From Pelomonas lactea (GTDB lineage Bacteria > Pseudomonadota > Gammaproteobacteria > Burkholderiales > Burkholderiaceae_C), in NCBI RefSeq assembly GCF_043555885.1, contig NZ_JBIGHX010000007.1, positions 186,001-250,000 of the forward strand: a stretch of 64,000 bases of DNA, written 5' to 3'. Below, piece after piece: positions 51,683 through 59,825 of this stretch (position 1 is the stretch's first letter; every line of letters starts with the position of its first letter). A model generated the notes under the pieces. The model was not told where the DNA came from. It was given only the letters and a program-made list of their open reading frames with translations, and did no database searches. The translations under genes and the position numbers were made by a program.

Positions 51683-51700
51683 GGTTGACATGGTTGACAT
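51683..51700 (+). promoter_or_regulatory. tandem GGTTGACAT repeat, promoter/operator of the HTH gene
   Basis: Two back-to-back copies of GGTTGACAT end 9 nt before the HTH-protein ATG. Both contain a TTGACA -35-like core, and a TAGAAT -10-like box follows the second. The repeat may be an operator for the protein encoded downstream. Confidence 0.5.
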
Positions 51701-51709
51701 CGGCGTAGA

Positions 51710-52369
51710 ATGTTTGCCATGCCAACCGCTTCACCTAACCGCGCGCCGGCCGTGCTGAAGCTGCGCGCTGTCGCCGACCAGCTTTCGGTCGCAGAGCACG
51801 CGGTCGCGGAGGCTCCAACGTTGGTCCCGCCAACCGCAGCCGCTGAGCTGCGCGGCTTTCAGCAGGAACTCGGTCGTGCCATGGACTCGCTCGGCCGCAT
51901 CAGCGGCCTGCTGACGGCGTGGCGGGAGCAGATTGACGCGTGCTCACTGTCGGACAAGCCAGACACCATTGGCGAGACGTTCCTGCGCCTCGTAGCTGAG
52001 GGGCATCTTATAGATAGCGCGGAACTCCAGCGACGCGCCGGTGTGACGCGACAGGCGGTGAGCAAAGCCGTTGCCGCGCGGCGACTGTTCTATCTCGAGC
52101 ACGGCGGCCAACGGGGGTATCCGGCGTTCTTCCTGGACCCGGAGCTCGAACGAACGCAGGTTGAGGCTGTGTCCAAGCAGTTGGGCGACTTGTCGGGCGG
52201 CAGCAAGTTCATGTTCTTCACGACGGCACGAGGCAGCCTTGCCACTGCAGGTGAGATTCGCCGCGGCGTGATGACCGAGTCCGGCGTGCCAAGGACGCCG
52301 CTGCAGGCGCTGAAGGACGGAGATTTTGAGCGGGTGCGGATGGCGGCGGAAGCCTTCTCAGGCTGCTGA
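51710..52369 (+). CDS. helix-turn-helix DNA-binding protein (cargo)
   Basis: A 219-aa protein. The N-terminus is helical; a helix-turn-helix lies at about 92-125 (GETFLRLVAEGHLIDSAELQRRAGVTRQAVSKAVAARRLF). A C-terminal region (PAFFLDPELERTQVEAVSKQLGDL, then TPLQALKDGDFERVRMAAEAF) recalls the Xre/MbcA/ParS-type antitoxin ending, but the match is loose. It could be a regulator or antitoxin for a neighbour. ATG at 51719 is an alternative start. The preceding tandem repeat suggests autoregulation. Confidence 0.65.
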   Translation: MFAMPTASPNRAPAVLKLRAVADQLSVAEHAVAEAPTLVPPTAAAELRGFQQELGRAMDSLGRISGLLTAWREQIDACSLSDKPDTIGETFLRLVAEGHLIDSAELQRRAGVTRQAVSKAVAARRLFYLEHGGQRGYPAFFLDPELERTQVEAVSKQLGDLSGGSKFMFFTTARGSLATAGEIRRGVMTESGVPRTPLQALKDGDFERVRMAAEAFSGC

Positions 52370-52435
52370 GACATGGCGTTATGGCGCCTTCATTAGACGC
52401 CATCAGACTGATTTTTCTAATGAAAGCTGGTCGCG

Positions 52436-52852
52436 ATGCGCGTGCTGTTCATCGACATAGATGGCGTATTCCACCCTGCCGGTGATGGCAGCCAGGACAC
52501 CGGACCCAGGTTCATCTGGCTACCCCTGCTTGCAGAAGTGCTTGCCCCGCATCCGGACGTCGTCATCGCAGTTCATTCGACCTGGCGGTACGACCACACG
52601 CTGGATGAGCTTCAAGAGTTGTTGGCGTCGTTGGGCAAGCGGCCGGTAGTCGCCGTGCCGCGAGGCCCGAGAAGCGAAGCCATCACCTGGTTCCTCCAGA
52701 TGAACCGTGCCGTCGTATCCCATCGCATCCTTGACGACGCGCCGGATGAATTCGGCACCGAGCCACCAGCGGAACTCATCGTGTGCGAGTCGAAGCGCGG
52801 GCTGACGACGCCGGGTGTCATCGACGCCCTGCGGCGCTGGCTAGCTGCCTGA
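52436..52852 (+). CDS. HAD-like phosphatase, SAK-type (cargo)
   Basis: A 138-aa protein with the HAD motif FIDIDGVFHP (Asp6, Asp8), VIAVHSTWRYDHTL in place of motif II and a C-terminal RILDDAPDEFG with the acidic motif IV. It matches the small HAD domain found in Swiss-Army-Knife RNA-repair proteins and in phage/defence contexts, so it may repair or trim nucleic-acid ends. It lies 66 nt after the HTH gene on the same strand. Confidence 0.75.
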   Translation: MRVLFIDIDGVFHPAGDGSQDTGPRFIWLPLLAEVLAPHPDVVIAVHSTWRYDHTLDELQELLASLGKRPVVAVPRGPRSEAITWFLQMNRAVVSHRILDDAPDEFGTEPPAELIVCESKRGLTTPGVIDALRRWLAA

Positions 52853-52877
52853 GGGCGGGCAGACCAGCCGTAATGTC

Positions 52878-52917
52878 AACAATCCTTGCCTTTAAGCGCC
52901 TAAGGAAAAGGATTGTT
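52878..52917. repeat. imperfect hairpin with 10-bp arms
   Basis: Arms AACAATCCTT (52878-52887) and AAGGATTGTT (52908-52917) around a 20-nt loop that can pair partly. It lies after the HAD gene and before the terminator at 52936-52955. It may be part of a composite terminator. Confidence 0.5.
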
Positions 52918-52935
52918 TGCAGGGTTGACCGAGAA

Positions 52936-52955
52936 AACGGGGCCGAAGCCCCGTT
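52936..52955. terminator. terminator between the HAD and RTX genes
   Basis: Perfect stem AACGGGGC/GCCCCGTT with loop CGAA and flanking A/T tracts. It serves the two converging genes. Confidence 0.8.
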
Positions 52956-52963
52956 GATTTGCG

Positions 52964-55900
52964 TCAGGCAACGAGCCTGAAATCATTGACTGGAACCGGC
53001 ATGACGCTGACTCGGGTCTCGCGTCCGAAGGAGTCGGCGTTGGTTGCCTCGTTCGCTGCGGAGACAACGTCCGGACTGCTCGACGGTCTTCCGAAGTGCA
53101 GCGATGCGTTGCCGTAGTAGAAGTCCAGCTGGGGACCGTCGGGTCCGCCAGTGAGTGCCAGGTCTTGAGTGCTGACCGCCGCGTCGTAGTATTCAAACGA
53201 CCGAGCCGGTGCAGCCACCAGGTTCAGCGCTTCGGGCGAATTCAGGTACAGCGCTGCAGCCTCGCCCATTTGTGAGGCCATTGCCCCGGCGGTTGGGGAG
53301 TACAGGACCGCCGAAGTCACGGCCGGGTCCAGCACCACTTGGCTGTACCCATAACCGGCACTGACTTGAACGTACCGCGGAATCTGATGTCCGACGTTCT
53401 CCCCGGTTGAAGGGTCTACCTCAAAGGAGACCTGCCCGCCATAGCCGGCAGAAATAGAGGTGATTGCAACCTCGTACCCACCGCTTCCGTTCAGCCAGAA
53501 GTCGTAGTTCATGATGGCCCAGCCGAAAGCGTACGGGTCGTTTCCGTTGTAGCCGGGGTATGAGAAACTCGCGCTAACAGACGAGGAGTGAATTTCGCTC
53601 GTACCCTGGAATCGCCCGGTGTAGTTGCCGTTCACCAATGCGTTTTGCCACTGCTCCACGAACATCGACTGTCCGAGGAGGGGGGTCCAGAACGCCTCAG
53701 CGTCTGCAAACAGCCCGCTGTACGATACGGCGACGTTGTAGAGGTTTTGAGCGCTGCCGCCGAAAGTTCCGCCTGAATACTGCCAACCCGTCACGGCGGG
53801 GTGAATGAACTGGTCCATCTGAGCCGCGGTAATGCGCCGACCATCCGGCAGCTCCACCGTGGGCTTTAACTCATATACCCAGTTCTTAAGAACCATGCCG
53901 TTGCGGCCGTCGGTGGTGAGAATCAAGTCGGTTCCACTGAGGGTTGCAGTGAGCGAGTAGCCCGAACCGGTGAACTTGACCGTGTCGAGGTTGCTGGCCC
54001 GCACGGTGTCTCTGCCATCTCCGAGACCCCACTCGATAGTCGAGCCAGCGGAGTACGAGCAGGTGATTGTGTCGTCACCCGCCCCACCCTTTACAAAGTC
54101 GCCGTCAGCAAGGATGGTGTCAATGTTGTCGCCGCCGTAGAGCTCGTCGAACTCGCCACCGTCACGACCGTCTATGTAGTCACGACCGCTGCTGCCAAAG
54201 AGCTTGTCGTTGCCCGCTCCGCCGTTCAGAAGTGCGCCTGCTCCTGCACCCGCGTAGAGCGAGTCGTTGCCGCCCTCGCCATACAGGTACGCGTACTGCA
54301 GGCCCATGGCGACCATATTGTTGGCCTGGTTGTTCCCTCGACCAGTCACCGTTGTTCGAGGCGCTCCGGTGCCGAAGAGTTGCAGCTTCTCCACGTTCTC
54401 GGACATGACGTAGCTATCGACATAGGCCTGGACCGTGTCGTAGCCCTCGGAACCGAGCTCGATGACTTGGTCGCCTGTGTTGCCCACGACGTAGTAGTCG
54501 TCTCCGGCCCCACCTTCCATGCGGTCGGCGCCGGCGCCACCATCAAGCCAGTTGTTGCCCGCGTTGCCTTTGAGCTGGTTGTCCAGCTCATTGCCGTAGA
54601 GTTTGGCATTGCCTGCGTCGGCGAGCAGCTCGCCCGCCTCGATGTTGGCTTGGAGCAGGTAGCTCCCGCTCGACAAAGCGCCCTGATGCACTTTGACCGT
54701 GTCGTAGCCCTGATTGGCAAGCTCATCGACTTGGTCGCCAACGTCATCGACAAAGTAGGTGTCGTCATCCAGTCCACCTTCCATGTGGTCGGCGCCGGCA
54801 CCGCCGTCCAACGTGTCATTGCCTAGGCTGCCATACAGCACATCCGCCTTGGCTCCGCCAAAGAGGGTGTCGTTGCCGCCATAGCCGTGGATGGTGTTCG
54901 TCACGTCGACCAAGCCGCGCAGTTCTCCACCGTTGGCAGCAGCAAAGAAGCTGGCCTGGGTGTCGTCGTTTGCGAGCAATGTGCCAAGGGGCAGTTCGCC
55001 GATGCCGGGCCTGCTGACGATGATGCTGGTGTAGTCGTCAGAGCCGACGCCCACTGCGGCACCGCCAACTGCGCCCAACTCCACATTCGGCTGCGCTTCA
55101 CTGGGGCGCTTGACGTAGAACGCCTTCGAGCTGGATGCCTCGTCGAAGACCAGCTTGCCGCCTTCCGCGAGCTTGATGGAAATGCCGTTGTCGCCGTCGT
55201 AGACGTTGTACTCGAGCCAGTCGTCTGGGCTCTCAATCGCCCACGCGGTCCCAGCGTCCAGCTCCTCACCCGCGTCCCCGAACTCGCCAGTCTCGGCCGC
55301 GTTCGTGAGACGGTCGCCCAGTACCAAATTGCCGTCTGAATTCATGTACTGATACGCGACAGTTGAGCTTGGCAACTGAGGAATGTCGGTGAGTTGGCAA
55401 CTCTTAGTGCTGAAAAGCTGCTTGTATCCTTGTTCGCGGCCCAGATTGAATACTTGTAGACGACTTGGGTCCTGTGCGTTGTAGCGATACGTGATGGGTG
55501 AGTTAGGCGATAGCTTCACGTCCGCCCACCAGTCGGTGCCGCGCATGTAGTCCGGTGCTTTGGAATATATTTGGATATTTCGTCCGGGAAAATTGCACTT
55601 GGCAAACCCCATTTGTGCAGCAATGTATTTTTTTACGAACTTGTCCCAGTAGTTTTGAGTACCGCCGCCGCCGACGGTTGCACTTCTCTCCTCATACAGA
55701 TACTTCTGCGTCCTAGTACGAATGTCAACCTCGAAAGACGTTGGTGCGAGTTTGGCATGAGTATCGTACTTGGCGGCAAGGACGCCATATGAGCCTGGAG
55801 GGAGCCCCCGCAGTTCTACGTTGTTCGCTACCAGATTTGGAGCGTTCAGCTTTATCTCGAGGGCGACCTGCACCATGTATGTGGCGCCCGCGCCTTCCGA

Positions 55901-56350
55901 CCAGTAAATCTCATTCCAAGCATAAGTGTCAGCTGACATCGTTGGAATGGTGCCGGTTGGCGCTGGCGCATCCACACCCGAGCCGTTATTTCCATAGGCA
56001 TGCCCAAGCTCATGCGCCAATGAATAAACAAAGTCTGTGAGCCCCTGTAGGTCGCGCTTTGCAGCATCAACCATCGAAGTGGAAAAACGAATCTTTGCAC
56101 GACTGGTCCCATTCGCCGACAAGTAATACGCTGCGTCTGTCGCTTGTTCGAAGGCCCAGATGTCCACTTTGTCGAGTGCAGCTCGACCTAGAAGCTCCCG
56201 CATCGTTGGGGAGGCATTGACAATGGCGAGGAACTGGGTAGTCGTGGCTGATGGCGTTAAAGCGCCATTGTCGAACCAGCTTCGGAGGAATTGTTTCAGT
56301 GCGACGTTGTTTTCATTAACAACGGGATAGTCAAGACTGGGCGAAGGCAT
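52964..56350 (-). CDS. RTX-repeat zinc metallopeptidase (type I secretion substrate)
   Basis: A 1128-aa protein without a Sec signal. The N-terminal domain has a zinc motif HELGHAYG (113-120) with a later NEIYWSEGAG, a metallopeptidase arrangement. From about 480 to 760, calcium-binding GGxGxDxxx repeats are plentiful (GYGGNDTLFGGAKADVLYGS, YGSLGNDTLDGGAGADHMEG, GGAGNDKLFGSSGRDYIDG). The last 300 residues form a β-rich domain. RTX proteins are exported by type I systems, none of which is encoded on the element. It is transcribed after the small signal-peptide gene, which begins upstream and abuts it with no gap. Confidence 0.85.
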   Translation of the reverse strand: MPSPSLDYPVVNENNVALKQFLRSWFDNGALTPSATTTQFLAIVNASPTMRELLGRAALDKVDIWAFEQATDAAYYLSANGTSRAKIRFSTSMVDAAKRDLQGLTDFVYSLAHELGHAYGNNGSGVDAPAPTGTIPTMSADTYAWNEIYWSEGAGATYMVQVALEIKLNAPNLVANNVELRGLPPGSYGVLAAKYDTHAKLAPTSFEVDIRTRTQKYLYEERSATVGGGGTQNYWDKFVKKYIAAQMGFAKCNFPGRNIQIYSKAPDYMRGTDWWADVKLSPNSPITYRYNAQDPSRLQVFNLGREQGYKQLFSTKSCQLTDIPQLPSSTVAYQYMNSDGNLVLGDRLTNAAETGEFGDAGEELDAGTAWAIESPDDWLEYNVYDGDNGISIKLAEGGKLVFDEASSSKAFYVKRPSEAQPNVELGAVGGAAVGVGSDDYTSIIVSRPGIGELPLGTLLANDDTQASFFAAANGGELRGLVDVTNTIHGYGGNDTLFGGAKADVLYGSLGNDTLDGGAGADHMEGGLDDDTYFVDDVGDQVDELANQGYDTVKVHQGALSSGSYLLQANIEAGELLADAGNAKLYGNELDNQLKGNAGNNWLDGGAGADRMEGGAGDDYYVVGNTGDQVIELGSEGYDTVQAYVDSYVMSENVEKLQLFGTGAPRTTVTGRGNNQANNMVAMGLQYAYLYGEGGNDSLYAGAGAGALLNGGAGNDKLFGSSGRDYIDGRDGGEFDELYGGDNIDTILADGDFVKGGAGDDTITCSYSAGSTIEWGLGDGRDTVRASNLDTVKFTGSGYSLTATLSGTDLILTTDGRNGMVLKNWVYELKPTVELPDGRRITAAQMDQFIHPAVTGWQYSGGTFGGSAQNLYNVAVSYSGLFADAEAFWTPLLGQSMFVEQWQNALVNGNYTGRFQGTSEIHSSSVSASFSYPGYNGNDPYAFGWAIMNYDFWLNGSGGYEVAITSISAGYGGQVSFEVDPSTGENVGHQIPRYVQVSAGYGYSQVVLDPAVTSAVLYSPTAGAMASQMGEAAALYLNSPEALNLVAAPARSFEYYDAAVSTQDLALTGGPDGPQLDFYYGNASLHFGRPSSSPDVVSAANEATNADSFGRETRVSVMPVPVNDFRLVA

Positions 56351-56902
56351 TTATTCTTTCTTTGTAAAAACAAGGCTGATGCGCGCGATGCATCCGTTAA
56401 TTTCGGACAGTGAAATATTCCAGAAGTACGACTTGTTTTCGCCAGCGTACTCGGGTTCGCTTCCCATCGGCTCCCAGCCATCCGTCCCTTCCCTATAAAT
56501 ACGGGCCATTTTGAGGCTTGATTTAAGAGGCGCCGGGCTCGCGCATTTTGTTTTCTCGGGCATGAGTGTGATGACGTTGCGAGTCATCGCTTGCGTAGCT
56601 TCTGCCGACGTGTCAGCGTAGCCGGGCCAATCCATTGCCGCTAGGGTTGCGTTGCCAGAGACCTCTCGGTTGCCGCTGGCAATGCTCACATGCGCATCCT
56701 TAAAGGAAATACCGAGAGCCGATTGGACGACATCCATCTTTGGAAATAGTTCGCCATGGAGTAACGGTTGAAGGAGGGTAAGAAGTCTTTCACCTCGTTC
56801 AAGAGGGCTGCCTGTAGGAGTGGCCGGGGTCGCTGCGATTGACGTAACTAGAGCAAGTGCTAAAGCCGTGGCTGCGCTGAGCTTTAGAAGTTTTGATTGC
56901 AT
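56351..56902 (-). CDS. secreted partner of the RTX metallopeptidase
   Basis: A 183-aa protein with a Sec signal (MQSKLLKLSAATALALALVTSIAATPA) and a β/α periplasmic body (DAHVSIASGNREVSG..., C-terminal ISLSEINGCIARISLVFTKKE). Its stop is directly followed by the RTX start, so the pair is one transcript. Two cysteines may form a disulfide. Proteases in this type of operon are often paired with periplasmic inhibitors that protect the producer. I propose that role, without a family match. Confidence 0.6.
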   Translation of the reverse strand: MQSKLLKLSAATALALALVTSIAATPATPTGSPLERGERLLTLLQPLLHGELFPKMDVVQSALGISFKDAHVSIASGNREVSGNATLAAMDWPGYADTSAEATQAMTRNVITLMPEKTKCASPAPLKSSLKMARIYREGTDGWEPMGSEPEYAGENKSYFWNISLSEINGCIARISLVFTKKE

Positions 56903-57084
56903 TGGTGGATTTGAGTGAACAGACGGGCATGTATAGCTATTCAGCCTAGGTTTGCGCCTTTGATTGAGGCGACTTTCTTGTGCATTAACCATCTGCCTTA
57001 AGTTGGCCGCTGTCCTAAGCCAGTTGTTGAGCCGGTCCACACTCAGATTGATATTGCGCGGAAGGCTGTTCTTCCATACAGTTG

Positions 57085-57104
57085 TGCCGAACGAACATTC
57101 GGCA
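57085..57104. promoter_or_regulatory. operator of the LexA-like repressor
   Basis: Inverted repeat TGCCGAA-CGAACA-TTCGGCA ending 3 nt before the ATG of the S24 repressor. Its placement on the start region suits autorepression. Confidence 0.65.
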
Positions 57105-57107
57105 GAC

Positions 57108-57698
57108 ATGGCGCAGCAGCAAGACACCAAGCACCTCGCGACCCTTCGAACCTACTGGAGGGAGAACAAGGCGTTCCCCTCCCTGGCGAAGGTCGCTGAC
57201 CTGCTGGGCATGTCATCGACTGGGTCGGCATTCGAGCTGGTAGGCCGCATGGAGGCTGCGGGCTACTTGTCGAGGACAAGCGGTCGGCTCGCTCCCGGGC
57301 CGTCGTTCTTCGCCTACCCCGTGCTCGGCACCGTTCGCGCTGGTCTGCCTCAACCCGCCAGCCAAGATGGCGCTTTCGACCACATCTCGGTTGAGGACCT
57401 GCTCATCCGGGAGCCCAACAAAACGGCGATGTGCCACGTTCGCGGCGATTCGATGCGCGACGCGGGCCTGCTCGACGGCGACGTGGTTGTCGTGGAGACG
57501 CACTCGCTGGCCGAGCCGGGCGACATCGTGGTTGCGGCTGTTGATGGCGAACTGACCGTCAAGACGCTGCGCCGCGATGCGTCCGGGTTCTACCTCGAGC
57601 CCGCAAACCCTGCCTTCGAGGTCATCCGTCCTCGCACGGACCTGGAGATTCTGGGTCTAGTGGTGGGCTCCTTCCGCACCTTCAAGCACCGGAGGTGA
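57108..57698 (+). CDS. LexA-like S24 self-cleaving repressor
   Basis: A 196-aa protein. The N-terminal DNA-binding domain (1-68) has LexA-like helices (FPSLAKVADLLGMSSTGSAFELVGRMEAAGYLSR). The C-terminal peptidase domain has the cleavage site Ala78-Gly79 in VRAGLPQP, nucleophile Ser115 in VRGDSMRDAG and Lys152 in TVKTLRR. All parts needed for RecA-stimulated self-cleavage are present, so it would respond to DNA damage. It likely represses itself (operator at 57085) and perhaps the transposase-side genes downstream. It is not the housekeeping LexA, judging by position. Confidence 0.88.
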   Translation: MAQQQDTKHLATLRTYWRENKAFPSLAKVADLLGMSSTGSAFELVGRMEAAGYLSRTSGRLAPGPSFFAYPVLGTVRAGLPQPASQDGAFDHISVEDLLIREPNKTAMCHVRGDSMRDAGLLDGDVVVVETHSLAEPGDIVVAAVDGELTVKTLRRDASGFYLEPANPAFEVIRPRTDLEILGLVVGSFRTFKHRR

Positions 57699-57826
57699 CA
57701 ACGCTGAAGCCCCTCCCTAGCGGCTAGTGCCGCATCCCCCCCGCTAGCGCTCCGGCGCGGCCTATGCCGTGCATGGCGGAGCTTTGTCTTTCCGTGTTGC
57801 TGCCCAACTGGGCGCAAGGAGTCGCC

Positions 57827-58186
57827 ATGTCTGCTTGGCCATACCGCACCGTATCTGCCCCACCCGTTGTCCTGGCCCATTGGGGCGCGTTTGAGGTCCT
57901 CATTCCGCGGCTATCTCGGCCAACGTTTCATGTGTCCGGCGCTGTGGCCGGGATTGGCCATGTGAGCTCCCCCGTCGATGAGTCGAGCCTGCTGCAGGGC
58001 GTCCCGCTCATCACCGGCCATGAGCGCACCTACCGTCTCAGCGGGCCGCCTGGCATGGTCGAAGACGCAGTTCGTGCCTGGCAGCAATGGCTGCGACTGT
58101 GGAGCGCTGCGGTGCTGCGGGACGTCACACAGCAGGCGCATTGCAGCAGGGGCGCTAGCGAGGTACGCCATGACGGCGCCAGCTGA
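57827..58186 (+). CDS. unknown 119-aa cargo protein
   Basis: No family recognised. It starts at an ATG with an AAGGA ribosome site. Hydrophobic but soluble, it contains PPVVLAHWGAFEVLIPRLSRP and a C-terminal WQQWLRLWSAAVL helix, Trp-rich. It is co-directional with the LexA-like gene 128 nt upstream, and its end overlaps the next gene by 17 nt, so the two are likely coupled. Confidence 0.5.
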   Translation: MSAWPYRTVSAPPVVLAHWGAFEVLIPRLSRPTFHVSGAVAGIGHVSSPVDESSLLQGVPLITGHERTYRLSGPPGMVEDAVRAWQQWLRLWSAAVLRDVTQQAHCSRGASEVRHDGAS

Positions 58187-58586
58187 CCGTTGGGTGTTTG
58201 AAGATGCAGCGATGCTGGAAGAACGCATCCTGCGGGAGTACGCCAGCACGCTGCTGAATGCGCTGCCGCACGTCGACTGGGAACTGCCTCGCGACGCGCC
58301 GCTGATTCGGGGGTATCGCTGGCTCACGGTGCAGATGGTCACAACGGCCCGCAGGTTCCAGCATGCAGCGCGACATCGGTCGGCGACGCCGGCCCAGTTG
58401 AAGAGCCTGCGGGACGATGCAGAGGCCGCGCGTGCTGGCTGGGAGGCAGTTCATCTGCAGCTCGTGGCGCAACGCCTAGGACGGCTGTATGCCGACTGCG
58501 TTGAGCGCAGCGCCCTCGAGCTTGTGCTGCTGGCCGAACAGACCATCGAGGAGCTGGTCATCGACGTCGAGGCTGACAAGCCATGA
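58170..58586 (+). CDS. unknown 138-aa helical cargo protein
   Basis: A helical protein, no family recognised: EERILREYASTLLNALPHVDWE, then a long amphipathic helix (ARRFQHAARHRSATPAQLKSLRDDAEAARAG...) and a Leu-rich C-terminal helix (ALELVLLAEQTIEELVIDVE). It overlaps the previous gene by 17 nt. It ends before a strong terminator at 58670, which separates this pair from the transposase module. Confidence 0.5.
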   Translation: MTAPADRWVFEDAAMLEERILREYASTLLNALPHVDWELPRDAPLIRGYRWLTVQMVTTARRFQHAARHRSATPAQLKSLRDDAEAARAGWEAVHLQLVAQRLGRLYADCVERSALELVLLAEQTIEELVIDVEADKP

Positions 58587-58669
58587 CCCCTCAAATCTCT
58601 GCAACTCGCCGCCTCCGGCCGGAATTCCCACCTGTGACTTCCGCACGGTCATTGGCAATTGCACTTTAC

Positions 58670-58697
58670 GTTTGTGCGTGGGCGCACAAACCCATTT
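58670..58697 (+). terminator. terminator before the transposition module
   Basis: 9-bp stem GTTTGTGCG/CGCACAAAC with loop TGG, followed by CCATTTTT. It isolates the transposase operon from upstream transcription. Confidence 0.8.
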
Positions 58698-58794
58698 TTC
58701 AGTCCCTCTAAAGCCTAAAACAATGTGCACATCGCGCCGTGAAGCGCCGGCTGCAATCCGGTCGCTTCGCTAAAACGCCCATCGAAAGACCCCC

Positions 58795-59094
58795 ATGAGA
58801 GCCACTGTCCGCCCCATCAATGTCCGAGGCCGTCCCTTGCGTTCAAGCGAGCGGAAGGCGACCCAAGAGTACGTCGGCGTCATTCGCATGCGAGAAGAGC
58901 GGAACAACCAGCTTGGCCGCGCATTCGTTCAAGCAGAACTCGTCAGTGCCATCGACGGTCAGCAGGGTCAGGTCTTGCCACCGCTGATTGACGCACGGGT
59001 TCTGTACTGGAAGGGCAAGAACCTGCGGGTCACCGGCATGGAGGTGGTCGAGGACTTGCAGTACTACCAGACCTGGGATGTGGAGTGCACCTGA
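58795..59094 (+). CDS. unknown 99-aa protein of the transposase operon
   Basis: A basic, small protein (MRATVRPINVRGRPLRSSERKATQ...) with a compact β-rich end (LIDARVLYWKGKNLRVTGMEVVEDLQYYQTWDVECT). No family recognised. Its TGA overlaps the next ATG (TGATG), and that gene overlaps the transposase in turn. The arrangement suggests a helper in transposition or its control. Confidence 0.55.
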   Translation: MRATVRPINVRGRPLRSSERKATQEYVGVIRMREERNNQLGRAFVQAELVSAIDGQQGQVLPPLIDARVLYWKGKNLRVTGMEVVEDLQYYQTWDVECT

Positions 59095-59825
59095 TGTTCA
59101 CAGTCACTCTGCACACAGGCCTGCTCAAGGATGCGTCGCTGCACAACATGCTCGGGCGACTGGACTTCGGATACTCCAAGCTCGACATCGTCGCTGACTA
59201 CAAAAGCGAGCTTTTCAGTTGTGGCGTTGGCTCCCACGGCATTAGAGAACTGAAGGACTATCCGCGGTGGTCGGCGACCATCTGGGACCTCGTCGCGAGA
59301 TTGGTGGCAGTCGGGCTGTACGTGAAGGAGGCCCTGCCGGAGATGCCGCATGAGCCAGCATCCCCGAGGGGCGCTTCCGCGACGCGGATGTGCGCTGTCA
59401 TCGAGCATTGGAGCGAGCTTGAAGAGACCCGTCGGGCTCGTGTCGGTTGGGCGCAGCTGACTTCCCAAGGTCGCGCATGCGACTACGTCTGCCAGCTATC
59501 CGACGACCTCTTGGGAACACGGACCTCTGCAGTGTTTCGCCATGCGCCCGAAGTGCTGCAGCATTGGGACCTGCTTGCGCGGGCGGTGTCGTGGACCTAC
59601 TCAAAGAGTTGGCAGCTGCCCGAGCGGCCCACCCTGCGTGTGCCAAAGCCGTTCGAGGAGATGGGCAAACGCTACGTCGGCCTCAGCAAAGTCCCAGACC
59701 CGGCGCGCAGCGGTCTGGAACGTTGGCTGGCGCGAGAGGGCATAGCAGTGGCACGTCCCGCCAATGCGCCAAGCGGCATCGTCCCGGAAGACTTGTACAA
59801 CCGGTTCATGAGCAAGGTGCTATGA
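59094..59825 (+). CDS. unknown 243-aa protein translationally coupled to the transposase
   Basis: A mixed α/β protein with no recognised family: MFTVTLHTGLLKDASLHNMLGRLDF, central WDLVARLVAVGLYVKEALPEMP, then VFRHAPEVLQHWDLLARAVSWTYSKSW. Its start overlaps the preceding stop and its own stop overlaps the transposase start by 4 nt (ATGA). Such double coupling is strong support for a shared function, perhaps as a target- or end-binding partner, but the role is inferred. Confidence 0.6.
   Translation: MFTVTLHTGLLKDASLHNMLGRLDFGYSKLDIVADYKSELFSCGVGSHGIRELKDYPRWSATIWDLVARLVAVGLYVKEALPEMPHEPASPRGASATRMCAVIEHWSELEETRRARVGWAQLTSQGRACDYVCQLSDDLLGTRTSAVFRHAPEVLQHWDLLARAVSWTYSKSWQLPERPTLRVPKPFEEMGKRYVGLSKVPDPARSGLERWLAREGIAVARPANAPSGIVPEDLYNRFMSKVL

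Noticed and set aside
57108..57698. Housekeeping lexA
   Set aside because: It lies inside the transposon and has its own distinct operator, so a mobile-element repressor is the better reading.
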